From: Candidatus Leptofilum gracile
GTDB taxonomy: Bacteria > Chloroflexota > Anaerolineae > Promineifilales > Promineifilaceae
DNA length: 64,000 bases
Reading direction: 5' to 3'
Assembly (NCBI GenBank): GCA_016713825.1
Contig: JADJOJ010000003.1
Location: forward strand, 124,001-188,000
Numbering within the stretch: the stretch's first letter is position 1; the number at the start of each line of letters is the position of its first letter. This document shows positions 7,647-15,579 of this stretch, one piece after another. The translations under genes were made by a program, and so were the position numbers. Under the pieces are notes generated by a model. It searched no databases, was not told the DNA's origin, and saw nothing but the letters and a program-made list of their open reading frames with translations.

Positions 7647-9377
7647 ATGAAGAAGATTGTTTTGAAGTTGTGGTTATTTTTATGGATCGCTGGCTTGCTG
7701 GTGGCCTGTGGCGGTGGCGAAACGGACTCTGCCGACACGGACAGCAGTGAGAGCGCCGACACCAGCAGCGAAACGGCCGACAGCAGCGACGCCGAGGCCA
7801 GCAGCAGTGACGAACCGGTTGTGCTGCGTGTTGGTTGGGCTGGCAGCCCCGATACGCTGAACCCGGGAACGGCCGTTCTCACCGAAGCGTACACCATTTT
7901 CGAAGTTGTTTACGACTCCATGTACCAGCTGGAATTGGACGGCACCTATTCGCTGGAGCTGGCCGATAGCTTAGATGTTTCCGAAGATGGCCTGGTTTAC
8001 ACCTACCACATTCGCGACGGCATCACCTTCCACGATGGCGAGCCGCTCACTGCGGAAGATGTTGCCTTCTCATACAACCTGTACGCCAGCCAGGAAGATT
8101 TCCCCTTCCTGCCCGTCTACACCGAGTTTTTTGACACCGTCGAGGCCGACGACGGCAACAACCTCATCATCACCCTCACCGACGCCATCCCCAACATCCA
8201 AAGCCAGCTGATCTACCTCTACGTGCTGCCAGAACATATCTGGGGTGGCCTGGAAGGGGCAGCCGTGGCTGAATTTGAAAACGAAGCGATGATTGGTTCT
8301 GGCCCGTTTAAGATGGTGGAATATGCCCAGAACGAATTCGTGCGCCTGGAAGGTGTGAAAGACCATTACCTGCAAGGGCCGACTATCGACGAAGTGGTGT
8401 TCCAGACCTTTGAAAACCAGGATGCCCTGGTGCAAGCGCTGCGCACCGGCCAGGTAGACATGATTACGGAAATGCCAAATACGGCCGTTGTCTCCCTGCG
8501 CAACGAAGAAAATATCGAACTGGTCTCTGGCCCACCGCTCGCCCCCAGCGTTACCGACATCATCTTCAACCAGACCGCACCAGAAAACTGCCCGCCCGAT
8601 GACGGCCTCTGCACCGGCCATCCCGCCCTGCAAGACCGCAACGTGCGCCTGGCCCTGGCCCATGCCACCGACAAGCAGCAAATCATCGACGTCGTCCTGC
8701 TTGGCCTTGGTGCGCCCGGCCTCACCCTTATCCCAGACAGCCTGGGTGTCTTCTACAACGACTCCCTGGAAGATTACGCCTACGATTCTACCCTGGCCAA
8801 CCAAATTCTAGATGACGCTGGCTACCTGGACAGCGACGGCGACGGCATCCGCGAAATGCCAGACGGCAGCAATCCGCTCAACCTGCGCATGAACTGGCCC
8901 AGCGACAGCACCAACGCCCCCCGCATGGCGGAACTTCTCGCAGGTATGTGGGGTGAAATCGGCGTAGGCACCCAACTGCAAGCCCTCGACCCCGACGCCC
9001 TCACCGCAACTTGCTGCCCCACCTTCGACTTCGACGTCATTTTGTGGGGCTGGGGTTCAGACCCAGACCCGAACTTCCTGCTCAGCGTGATGCTCACCGA
9101 CGAAATCCCCACCGGGAACAGCGAAACCGGTTATTCCAACCCCACCTATGACGCACTCTACTTGCAACAAGCCGTGGAGCTGGATCAGCAGGCCCGCATC
9201 GACACCATCTGGGAGATGCAGCGCATTGTGCATGAGGATGTGGTTTACATCATTCCCTTCTATGAACAATCGGTGCAGGCGTTCCGTACCGACCGCTTCA
9301 CCGGCTGGCAAACCGACGCTGGCAAAATTGCTCTGGAAGACCCCAGCTCGCTGCTGGTGGTTGAACCCGTTCGGTAA
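7647..9377 (+). CDS. ABC transporter substrate-binding lipoprotein, family 5
   Basis: This 576-residue extracellular binding protein belongs to the oligopeptide/nickel family (SBP_bac_5). The signal peptide ends in a lipobox 'LLVACGG', so Cys21 should be lipid-anchored. A Ser/Asp/Glu-rich linker of ~35 residues follows, then the family pattern 'TLNPG...YTIFEVVYDSMYQL', 'VSEDGLVYTYHIRDGITFHDGEPLTAEDVAFS'. A ribosome site GGAG precedes the ATG. It is the first gene of a five-gene transporter operon. Ligand cannot be predicted; peptides are the usual cargo. Confidence 0.93.
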   Translation: MKKIVLKLWLFLWIAGLLVACGGGETDSADTDSSESADTSSETADSSDAEASSSDEPVVLRVGWAGSPDTLNPGTAVLTEAYTIFEVVYDSMYQLELDGTYSLELADSLDVSEDGLVYTYHIRDGITFHDGEPLTAEDVAFSYNLYASQEDFPFLPVYTEFFDTVEADDGNNLIITLTDAIPNIQSQLIYLYVLPEHIWGGLEGAAVAEFENEAMIGSGPFKMVEYAQNEFVRLEGVKDHYLQGPTIDEVVFQTFENQDALVQALRTGQVDMITEMPNTAVVSLRNEENIELVSGPPLAPSVTDIIFNQTAPENCPPDDGLCTGHPALQDRNVRLALAHATDKQQIIDVVLLGLGAPGLTLIPDSLGVFYNDSLEDYAYDSTLANQILDDAGYLDSDGDGIREMPDGSNPLNLRMNWPSDSTNAPRMAELLAGMWGEIGVGTQLQALDPDALTATCCPTFDFDVILWGWGSDPDPNFLLSVMLTDEIPTGNSETGYSNPTYDALYLQQAVELDQQARIDTIWEMQRIVHEDVVYIIPFYEQSVQAFRTDRFTGWQTDAGKIALEDPSSLLVVEPVR

Positions 9378-9447
9378 TCCGTAATCGGTAATCGGTGAAC
9401 GGTAATCGGTAAATGACCGAATACCGTTCACCGATTACTGTTCACCG
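9373..9447. repeat. Inverted array of GGTAATC-type units
   Basis: The left arm has repeated units such as GGTAATCGGTGAACGGTAAT; the right arm holds their reverse complement (ACCGTTCACCGATTACTG). The array spans the end of the binding-protein gene and the 73-base gap before the permease. Hairpins at this point in ABC operons often set the excess of binding protein over membrane parts; that role here is an inference. The same unit occurs at 21022, 42890 and 52094. Confidence 0.8.
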
Positions 9448-9450
9448 CTC

Positions 9451-10482
9451 ATGAGACAATCTCGCTACCTCCTCAAAAAAATTGGCTGGGCGCTGCTGAC
9501 GGTGCTCATTGTCATCTTGCTAAACTTTTTCCTCTTCCGCATTTTGCCGGGCGACCCGGCACGGGCGGGCATTCGTGATCCGCGCCTGACGCAGGATGCG
9601 GTAGCCGCCATCCGCGAGCGCTTTGGCCTGGACAAGCCGGTCATCAACTGCTTTGAATCGTTGAACCCGGTGAAGTTTGGCAGCTGTGGCGTCAATCCGC
9701 TGGATACGCAGCTGTTCATCTACGTGGGCAACCTGTTGCAGGGAGAGTTGGGCATTAGCTACCACACCAATCGCCCGGTGCTGGACATGCTGAAGGAGCA
9801 GTTGTGGAATACGGTGCTGCTCATTGGTGCGGCGCAGATTTTGGCTATCTTTTTTGGGATGGGGTTGGGCATTTTGGCGGCATGGCGCGCTCGCACCACC
9901 ATCGACTATACGGCCTTGCTGGCCAGCCTTACCTTTTGGAGCTTGCCCACCTTTTGGCTCGGCATTATTTTGCTGTTTTGGGGCAGCAATCAGTTTGGCT
10001 TACCCACGGGCGGTAAAGCCACACCTGGCGGCAACTTTGCCACTGTTTGGCAAGAGTGGGCCGATGTGGGGCGGCATCTGCTGCTGCCCACGCTTACTTA
10101 CACCATCGTCTTTTTGGGTGAATATATGCTGATCATGCGCAGCACGCTGCTGGACGTGCTCAGCGAAGATTACATCCTCACGGCCAAAGCCAAAGGGCTG
10201 CGCACGGTGCAAATTCTAAAGGACCACGCTTTGCAAAACGCCATGCTGCCGATGGTGACCATCATCGCCCTGAATTTGGGCTTTACGGTGGCTGGAGCCA
10301 TCCAGATTGAGACGGTTTTCTCCTGGCCAGGGCTGGGCGGGGCTATTTTTGAGGCGGTGGGGCGCAAGGATTATCCGATGCTGCAAGGCGCATTTTTGCT
10401 GATTGCCGTCAGCGTCATTTTTGCCAATTTAATTGCCGATTTACTGTATTCATACCTTGATCCACGGGTACAGGCGGGTTAG
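9451..10482 (+). CDS. ABC transporter permease, DppB/OppB type
   Basis: A 343-residue inner-membrane permease of the oligopeptide/nickel transporter family. The first membrane segment is at about residues 9-30 ('WALLTVLIVILLNFFLFRI'), followed by 'LPGDPARA' and 'RFGLDKP', which are typical of DppB. The cytoplasmic EAA loop near residues 225-250 ('YILTAKAKGLRTVQILKDHALQNA') contacts the ATPase. Cys residues near 60-75 ('NCFESLNPVKFGSCG') are an insertion seen in some relatives. The next gene starts 2 bases after its stop. Confidence 0.93.
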   Translation: MRQSRYLLKKIGWALLTVLIVILLNFFLFRILPGDPARAGIRDPRLTQDAVAAIRERFGLDKPVINCFESLNPVKFGSCGVNPLDTQLFIYVGNLLQGELGISYHTNRPVLDMLKEQLWNTVLLIGAAQILAIFFGMGLGILAAWRARTTIDYTALLASLTFWSLPTFWLGIILLFWGSNQFGLPTGGKATPGGNFATVWQEWADVGRHLLLPTLTYTIVFLGEYMLIMRSTLLDVLSEDYILTAKAKGLRTVQILKDHALQNAMLPMVTIIALNLGFTVAGAIQIETVFSWPGLGGAIFEAVGRKDYPMLQGAFLLIAVSVIFANLIADLLYSYLDPRVQAG

Positions 10483-10484
10483 CG

Positions 10485-11414
10485 ATGAGTGATACGGCCG
10501 TTTCCACAACATCTATCCGTGGTTTTTGGCGCAGCTTCCGCCGCAGCCGCATGGGGCTGATCGGGCTGTTCATGTTCCTCGTCGTCGTTTTAATGGCCGT
10601 CTTTGCCCCGGCCATCGCCCCCTATGACCCCAAAGAAGTGGTCCGCGTGACTATCGACGACATCTACGCCGCCCCCAGCGCCGAGCATTGGCTAGGCACC
10701 GACGACGCCGGACGAGACGTGCTGTCTAACTTCATCTACGGCTCCCGCGTCTCGCTGATTGTGGGCTTTTTTGCTTCGTTTATCTCCATTTTTATTGGCA
10801 GCTTTGTGGGCATTGTGGCCGGTTTTTACGGCGGTCGCGCCGAAAACATCCTGATGCGCTTTACCGACATCATGCTGGTCATCCCCGATTTGCCGCTGGC
10901 TGTGGTCATTGTGGCCCTCACCAAACCAAGCCTGTGGAACATTATTTTTGTGATTGGCGCGCTGGGCTGGACCGGTTCGGCGCGGCTGGTGCGCTCGCAG
11001 ACGCTGGCGGTGAAGCAGCGCAAATTTGTGCTGCGGGCGCGGTCCATCGGCGCAGGCAACATGCACATCATTCGCTACCACATCCTCCCCATGGTGCTGC
11101 CGCTGATTGTGGTGAACACCGTGCTGGTTATCTCCCTGGCCATTTTGAACGAGAGCACGCTGAGCTTTTTGGGGTTGTCTGACCCCACGGCGCTGAGCTG
11201 GGGGCAGATGCTGAACTTTGCCTTTACTCGTGGCGCAATGAGCGCCCGTGCCTGGTGGGCGCTGGTGATGCCTGGGCTGGGCATTGTGTGGGCGGTGCTG
11301 GCCTGCACGCTGCTGGGGCAGGGGTTAGAGCAGGTGCTCAACCCGCGTTTAGAGACGCACCATCTGGCGGTGGGTGTGCAAATGGTTGATCGCGGGGCAG
11401 AGGTGCAGGCATGA
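10485..11414 (+). CDS. ABC transporter permease, DppC/OppC type
   Basis: A 309-residue partner permease. The N-terminal OppC_N pattern 'RSFRRSRMGLIGLFMF' is followed by 'APAIAPYDP' and 'HWLGTDDAGRDVLSNFIYGSRVSL', which is the classic DppC signature. The EAA loop 'FVLRARSIGAGNMHIIRYHILP' is at about 185-205. Five to six membrane helices can be seen. Its stop overlaps the next start in an ATGA arrangement, which implies coupled translation. Confidence 0.93.
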   Translation: MSDTAVSTTSIRGFWRSFRRSRMGLIGLFMFLVVVLMAVFAPAIAPYDPKEVVRVTIDDIYAAPSAEHWLGTDDAGRDVLSNFIYGSRVSLIVGFFASFISIFIGSFVGIVAGFYGGRAENILMRFTDIMLVIPDLPLAVVIVALTKPSLWNIIFVIGALGWTGSARLVRSQTLAVKQRKFVLRARSIGAGNMHIIRYHILPMVLPLIVVNTVLVISLAILNESTLSFLGLSDPTALSWGQMLNFAFTRGAMSARAWWALVMPGLGIVWAVLACTLLGQGLEQVLNPRLETHHLAVGVQMVDRGAEVQA

Positions 11415-12451
11415 GAACAATCAAAAGGGATGCACCGATTTTGCTGGAAGTGAACAACCTGAGTACCGATTTTTTGGTGGCGGGTCAAGAGCCAGCCCAC
11501 GCGCTGGTGGATATCAATTTCAGGCTGCGCGAGGGTGAGGTGCTGGGCATTGTGGGGGAGAGTGGCTGCGGCAAGACGACGTTGATGCTGTCGTTGATGA
11601 GATTGTTGCCGGCAAACGGCCGTATCACCTCCGGCCAGATCAACTTCATGAACAACGACCTGCTGGACCTTTCTGAGCGGGAAATGGGCGACGTGCGCTG
11701 GAAAAACATCGCCATGATCTTCCAGGGGGCAATGAACGCCCTGAACCCGGTGCACACCGTCGGCCGCCAAATTGCCGAAGCGATCATCCAGCACAACTAC
11801 ATCACCGACAAAAAAGCGGTTACCGACCGGGTGGTGGAACTGCTAGAGCTGGTGGGCATCGGCGCGGAGCGCAAAGACCAGTACCCGCACCAATATTCCG
11901 GCGGCATGCGCCAACGCGCCATGATCGCTATGGCCCTGGCCTGCAACCCGCAGGTGGTCATTGCCGACGAGCCAACCACGGCGCTGGACGTGATGATCCA
12001 GGCCCAAATTTTGGAGCTGCTGGGCACGCTGCGCGACAAGCTGGGCTTGTCCATTCTGTTTGTAACCCACGACCTGGGCGTGGTGGCCGAAATGTGCGAC
12101 ACGGTGCTGGTGATGTACGGTGGCGTGACGGCCGAATATGCCAACGTAGACACCATCTTCAATGCGCCGCAGCATCCGTACACCCAGGAACTGCTGCGCG
12201 CTTTCCCCGATTTGACCAAACCGATGGAAAAATTGATCAGCATTCCCGGCTACCCGCCGCGCCTGAATGCCCTGCCCGCTGGCTGCCGTTTTGCCCCCCG
12301 CTGCCCGCACGCCTTCGGCCGCTGCCATGTGGAAGCGCCGCCGCTGCACGGGGTACAAGACCGCCATTTTGCCAGCTGTCATCTGGTTGAACCTGAAAGT
12401 AACATTTCCCCGGAAACTCCAGAGTTTCCGGGGAAATCCAATGAATTATGA
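11411..12451 (+). CDS. ABC transporter ATP-binding protein, DppD/OppD type
   Basis: A 346-residue ATPase. Walker A 'GESGCGKTTL' is near residue 53, the Q-loop follows, the ABC signature is 'YSGGMRQRAMIAMAL' near 165, and Walker B is 'QVVIADEPTTALD'. The C-terminal oligo-HPY region 'GYPPRLNALPAGCRFAPRCP' with its Cys residues is typical for oligopeptide ATPases. The last ~15 residues ('PETPEFPGKSNEL') are encoded by an inverted repeat at 12405-12436 and are not part of the family fold. The gene overlaps its neighbours by 4 bases on each side. Confidence 0.94.
   Translation: MRTIKRDAPILLEVNNLSTDFLVAGQEPAHALVDINFRLREGEVLGIVGESGCGKTTLMLSLMRLLPANGRITSGQINFMNNDLLDLSEREMGDVRWKNIAMIFQGAMNALNPVHTVGRQIAEAIIQHNYITDKKAVTDRVVELLELVGIGAERKDQYPHQYSGGMRQRAMIAMALACNPQVVIADEPTTALDVMIQAQILELLGTLRDKLGLSILFVTHDLGVVAEMCDTVLVMYGGVTAEYANVDTIFNAPQHPYTQELLRAFPDLTKPMEKLISIPGYPPRLNALPAGCRFAPRCPHAFGRCHVEAPPLHGVQDRHFASCHLVEPESNISPETPEFPGKSNEL
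12405..12436. repeat. Near-perfect 32-base palindrome in the 3' end of the DppD-like gene
   Basis: TTTCCCCGGAAACTC pairs with GAGTTTCCGGGGAAA with only two bases between the arms. It is translated as the extreme C-terminus of the ATPase and lies just before the DppF-like start codon, so it may shape the mRNA at the junction. Confidence 0.85.
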
Positions 12452-13431
12452 GCGAACAACAACCCATCATCGAACTGAAAAATTTGCGCAAGCTGTTCCC
12501 GGTTAATAAGACATCGTTGTGGGAGCAGGAAGAGAAGTTTGTGCATGCGGTGGACGATGTGAGCTTTGTGCTGCACCCTGGCGAAGTGCTGGCGCTGGTG
12601 GGCGAGAGTGGCTGCGGCAAATCCACCCTGGCGCTGACGCTGATGAATCTGGAAACGCCCACCGAGGGGCAAATCTTTTTTGAGGGACGAGACGTGACGC
12701 ACCTGAGCGGTAAACCGCTTCAGGAGATGCGGCGGCACATCCAGATGGTGTTTCAGGACCCGTACGAATCGCTCAACCCGACGATGACGATTGGCGACAT
12801 TGTGGCGGAGCCGCTGGTGGTGCATCGCCTGGAGCCGAACAAGCAGGCACGGCAGGATCGGGTGGTGCGCGCGCTGGAAGATGCGGGCTTAAAGCCTGCC
12901 AGCAACTTTATGCACCGCTACCCGCATGAACTGTCTGGGGGGCAGCGGCAGCGGGTGGTGATTGCCGGGGCGCTGGTGCTGGAGCCAAAGGTGCTGCTGG
13001 CCGATGAGCCGGTGTCGATGCTGGACGTGAGCATTCGGGCGGAGATTTTGAATTTGCTGGCGTCGCTGCGGGAGACGCGGGGCATTTCGGTGCTGTTTAT
13101 TACCCACGATTTGGGCACGGTGGCCTATTTTGCTGACCGAATTGCGGTGATGTACTTGGGGCGGATTGTGGAGATGGGGGGGACGTTAAGTGTGTTGGAA
13201 CGGCCGTTACACCCCTACACCAAAGCGCTCCTTTCCGTCATGCCCGTGCCCAACCCCCGTTTACGACGAGAACGCATCATTTTACAAGGGGAAACGCCCA
13301 ACCCCATTGATTTGCCCAGCGGCTGCCGCTTTCATCCGCGCTGCCCCATCGCCCAGCCCCACTGCCAGCAAACTGACCCCGCCTGGCGGGAAATTGAGCC
13401 AGCCCACTGGGCCGCCTGCCTGGAAGTTTAG
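12448..13431 (+). CDS. ABC transporter ATP-binding protein, DppF/OppF type
   Basis: This 327-residue ATPase pairs with the preceding one. Walker A 'GESGCGKSTLALTLM' is near residue 52, the signature 'LSGGQRQRVVIAGALVLEPK' near 155, Walker B 'VLLADEPVSMLD' and H-loop 'LFITHDLGT' follow. The C-terminal 'GCRFHPRCPIAQPHC' is the oligo-HPY Cys region. It starts in an ATGA overlap with the DppD-like gene and ends the operon. Confidence 0.94.
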   Translation: MSEQQPIIELKNLRKLFPVNKTSLWEQEEKFVHAVDDVSFVLHPGEVLALVGESGCGKSTLALTLMNLETPTEGQIFFEGRDVTHLSGKPLQEMRRHIQMVFQDPYESLNPTMTIGDIVAEPLVVHRLEPNKQARQDRVVRALEDAGLKPASNFMHRYPHELSGGQRQRVVIAGALVLEPKVLLADEPVSMLDVSIRAEILNLLASLRETRGISVLFITHDLGTVAYFADRIAVMYLGRIVEMGGTLSVLERPLHPYTKALLSVMPVPNPRLRRERIILQGETPNPIDLPSGCRFHPRCPIAQPHCQQTDPAWREIEPAHWAACLEV

Positions 13432-13444
13432 GTGTTTTACCTAT

Positions 13445-13693
13445 TTACAATCTCCTCAAAAAGCGTTTGACATCGTACGATAGTTCCCTGGACTGAATAT
13501 CGATTTCCGTGCCCGATGCGGTTGGTTCGGCCGAGATCTGTACAAATGCGCTGTCGTTGGTAAAGAGGATAACGTTTTCCTCGCGGGGAATAATCTTTAG
13601 CCCCAGCCCGGTAGGGCCGAAATAGGTTGTGGCTGCCAATAACAGTTCGTTTGGTTTTTTCTTCGTTTTTTTCCCCATTCTTAATTGTGACAT
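13445..13693 (-). CDS. Small conserved-looking protein of unknown function
   Basis: An 82-residue protein with a basic N-terminus ('MGKKTKKKPNELLLAA') and a mixed, mostly beta-like remainder ('GLKIIPREENVILFTNDSAFVQIS'). A ribosome site AAGGAG lies 11 bases before the ATG. A start at residue 6 is also possible. It converges with the ABC operon, 13 bases from the DppF-like stop. I recognise no family. Confidence 0.6.
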   Translation of the reverse strand: MSQLRMGKKTKKKPNELLLAATTYFGPTGLGLKIIPREENVILFTNDSAFVQISAEPTASGTEIDIQSRELSYDVKRFLRRL

Positions 13694-13949
13694 AGATATG
13701 GTACTCCTTTGTTTTCAGGTCGCCTCTTGTTCTAGCTTATCGGGTGGCGTACGGCCGTTTCAATCTATCGGGGGCATAAATGGTTACGGTTAGGCGGAAC
13801 TTGTGTCATTTTTATACCCGGTTTATGTGTCTGAGTACATGAGGGGGCTGGAAACGGCCGTTAACCTTACAAAGCAGGAGCGGTTTGTTTGTGTACGGCC
13901 GTTCCTGCAAAATCAACTTTAAACCTATCCGCATAATGGAGTATTGACC
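13694..13949. other. Intergenic region with three ACGGCCGT copies
   Basis: This 256-base gap separates divergent small genes. It holds three copies of the iterated palindrome (near 13751, 13855 and 13896) within about 145 bases, the densest intergenic cluster seen. No further gene or clear promoter was found. Confidence 0.6.
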
Positions 13950-14501
13950 ATGCCTACACAGCGAGAAAAAGAAAATGAGGCAAAACTGACCAGCGAAGAC
14001 GTTTTGTTGCGTGATGAAAAGAAAAGACCCATCGAAATGATCTCTCTTGATTTGGCTGAACCAGGACAGGTGCCGCTGGAGCTAGAGGCAGAAACGGCGC
14101 TTCACCTGCTGCAAGATGCTCAGGAAGAAGCGTATGAGGAAGAAATCGGCCGTTACACCCACGATCCCGAAATTCAAGACTCGTTAGAAGCGCGCCAGGA
14201 GCTGAACGTGTCTGGTGCGGCGCGTCAGGAACAGATTGAGGCATACCATGCCAAATCGCCCACGCTGTCTGGGGGCGATTTGGATGCCGCCTGGGACGAG
14301 GCCAACGTAGGCGAAGAGACCGTGGGCGGCATGGCGCCTACCCCAGGCCAGGACGATGTGGCCAAGATTGGTGAAGCGTACGGCATTCGTTATGAAGATG
14401 ATGAGCCGCTGCACACGGGCGACAAGCTGGCCCAGCGAGATGAAGAGCGGTGGGAACTAAATCCAGAATCCGCTGAAACTGAAAACGAAAACAGGCGCTA
14501 G
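13950..14501 (+). CDS. Acidic protein of unknown function (DUF6335-like)
   Basis: A 183-residue, very acidic soluble protein. The C-terminal part 'LSGGDLDAAWDEANVGEET' with 'PTPGQDDVAKIGEAYGI' and 'RDEERWELNPESAE' recalls small proteins of cyanobacteria and Deinococcus grouped as DUF6335; this match is from memory. I place the start at ATG 13950, which has TGGAG 8 bases upstream, rather than the TTG two codons earlier. The ZIP transporter follows 26 bases after the stop, so they may be co-transcribed. No function is known. Confidence 0.7.
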   Translation: MPTQREKENEAKLTSEDVLLRDEKKRPIEMISLDLAEPGQVPLELEAETALHLLQDAQEEAYEEEIGRYTHDPEIQDSLEARQELNVSGAARQEQIEAYHAKSPTLSGGDLDAAWDEANVGEETVGGMAPTPGQDDVAKIGEAYGIRYEDDEPLHTGDKLAQRDEERWELNPESAETENENRR

Positions 14502-14527
14502 ATTAGACGAGAGTGGGATGCTGACGC

Positions 14528-15343
14528 ATGCTTGCTTTTTTGGAACAATTTTCACCCCTGGTGCAAACCTTGTTTGGCACTGGCTTTACCTGGGGCATGA
14601 CGGCTTTGGGAGCGGCCGTTATTTTTCTGGGGCGCGGGCTGAACCGTAAAATTTTGGATTGGCTGCTCGGTTTTGCCGCGGGCGTCATGATTGCGGCCAG
14701 CTACTGGTCGCTGCTGGCCCCGGCCCTGGAAATGGCCCAGGGGCGCACCCTGCCAGCCTGGGTGCCTGCGGTGGTGGGCTTTTTAGCGGGTGGCCTCTTT
14801 TTGCGAGGGCTGGACAAAGTGCTGCCGCATCTCCATTTTCGCTCACCCTCCCCGAACGAAGCAGAAGGTGCCAAAACGACATGGCAGCGTACCACGCTGC
14901 TGGTTTTGGCCATCACCCTGCACAATATTCCTGAAGGGTTGGCGGTGGGGGTTGCTTTCGGGGCGGCGGCGGCTGATTTGCCTTCGGCCAGCGTGGCTGG
15001 CGCTGTGGCCCTGGCATTTGGCATTGGCATTCAAAACTTTCCCGAAGCGGTGGCCGTTTCCATGCCGCTCTACAGTGCGGGCATGTCGCGCCGGCGCAGC
15101 TTTTTTTATGGGCAGCTTTCCGGGTTTGTAGAGCCAATGGCGGGGGTGTTGGGGGTTACGGCCGTTCTCCTGTTTCGCACCATTTTGCCCTATGCCCTGG
15201 CTTTTGCGGCCGGGGCCATGATCTTTGTCGTCATCGAAGATCTTATTCCCGAAGCGCATAACCATGGCCACATAGATTTAGCCACGATGGGGGCCATGAT
15301 CGGCTTTGCCACCATGATGACTCTGGACGTGGCGCTGGGTTAA
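14528..15343 (+). CDS. ZIP family metal transporter
   Basis: A 271-residue membrane protein of the ZIP family, which brings divalent metals such as zinc, iron or manganese into the cytoplasm. The hallmark 'ITLHNIPEGLAVGVAFGAA' in helix 4 (about residues 134-152) holds the metal-binding His, Asn, Pro and Glu. Helix 5 has 'GIGIQNFPEAVAVSMPL', also with a family Asn/Glu pair. Eight hydrophobic segments are visible. A short cytoplasmic loop between helices 3 and 4 carries His residues ('LPHLHFRSPSPNE'). Confidence 0.92.
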   Translation: MLAFLEQFSPLVQTLFGTGFTWGMTALGAAVIFLGRGLNRKILDWLLGFAAGVMIAASYWSLLAPALEMAQGRTLPAWVPAVVGFLAGGLFLRGLDKVLPHLHFRSPSPNEAEGAKTTWQRTTLLVLAITLHNIPEGLAVGVAFGAAAADLPSASVAGAVALAFGIGIQNFPEAVAVSMPLYSAGMSRRRSFFYGQLSGFVEPMAGVLGVTAVLLFRTILPYALAFAAGAMIFVVIEDLIPEAHNHGHIDLATMGAMIGFATMMTLDVALG

Positions 15344-15473
15344 AACGAAAGGTAAGCGACCCCCAGGCCCAGGCGTTGTTTCAAACAGCGGCCGAAGTGT
15401 TGTGGGCCTTCGTACCGCCTTCCCGCACTATGAAGAGCAATCTGAGGAAGCGTGGCAGTAGCAAGGCCTAGCT

Positions 15474-15524
15474 AGTATTGCGCCCCAAAAGTTCGCATCA
15501 GGTTATTGATGACGGCGCAATACT
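15474..15524. repeat. Inverted repeat with 11-base arms
   Basis: AGTATTGCGCC pairs with GGCGCAATACT across a 29-base loop. It lies next to a second, unrelated inverted repeat (15528-15578), both downstream of the aldolase gene and of the ZIP gene, which converge here. The rest of the gap (15344-15473) shows no gene I can support. Confidence 0.7.
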
Positions 15525-15527
15525 TAA

Positions 15528-15578
15528 ACAGTCCGGCAACTTGTCATAATAACATTTTATGGATTTCTGCCGGACTGT
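15528..15578 (-). terminator. Stem-loop after the aldolase gene
   Basis: ACAGTCCGGCA pairs with TGCCGGACTGT directly after the aldolase stop codon. It has the place of a transcription terminator on the minus strand, but the loop is long (29 bases) and only TTTAA follows. Confidence 0.5.
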
Positions 15579-15579
15579 A

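Noticed and set aside
15344..15473. Possible gene remnant after the ZIP gene
   Set aside because: Short readable stretches exist in more than one frame but none resembles a known protein convincingly.
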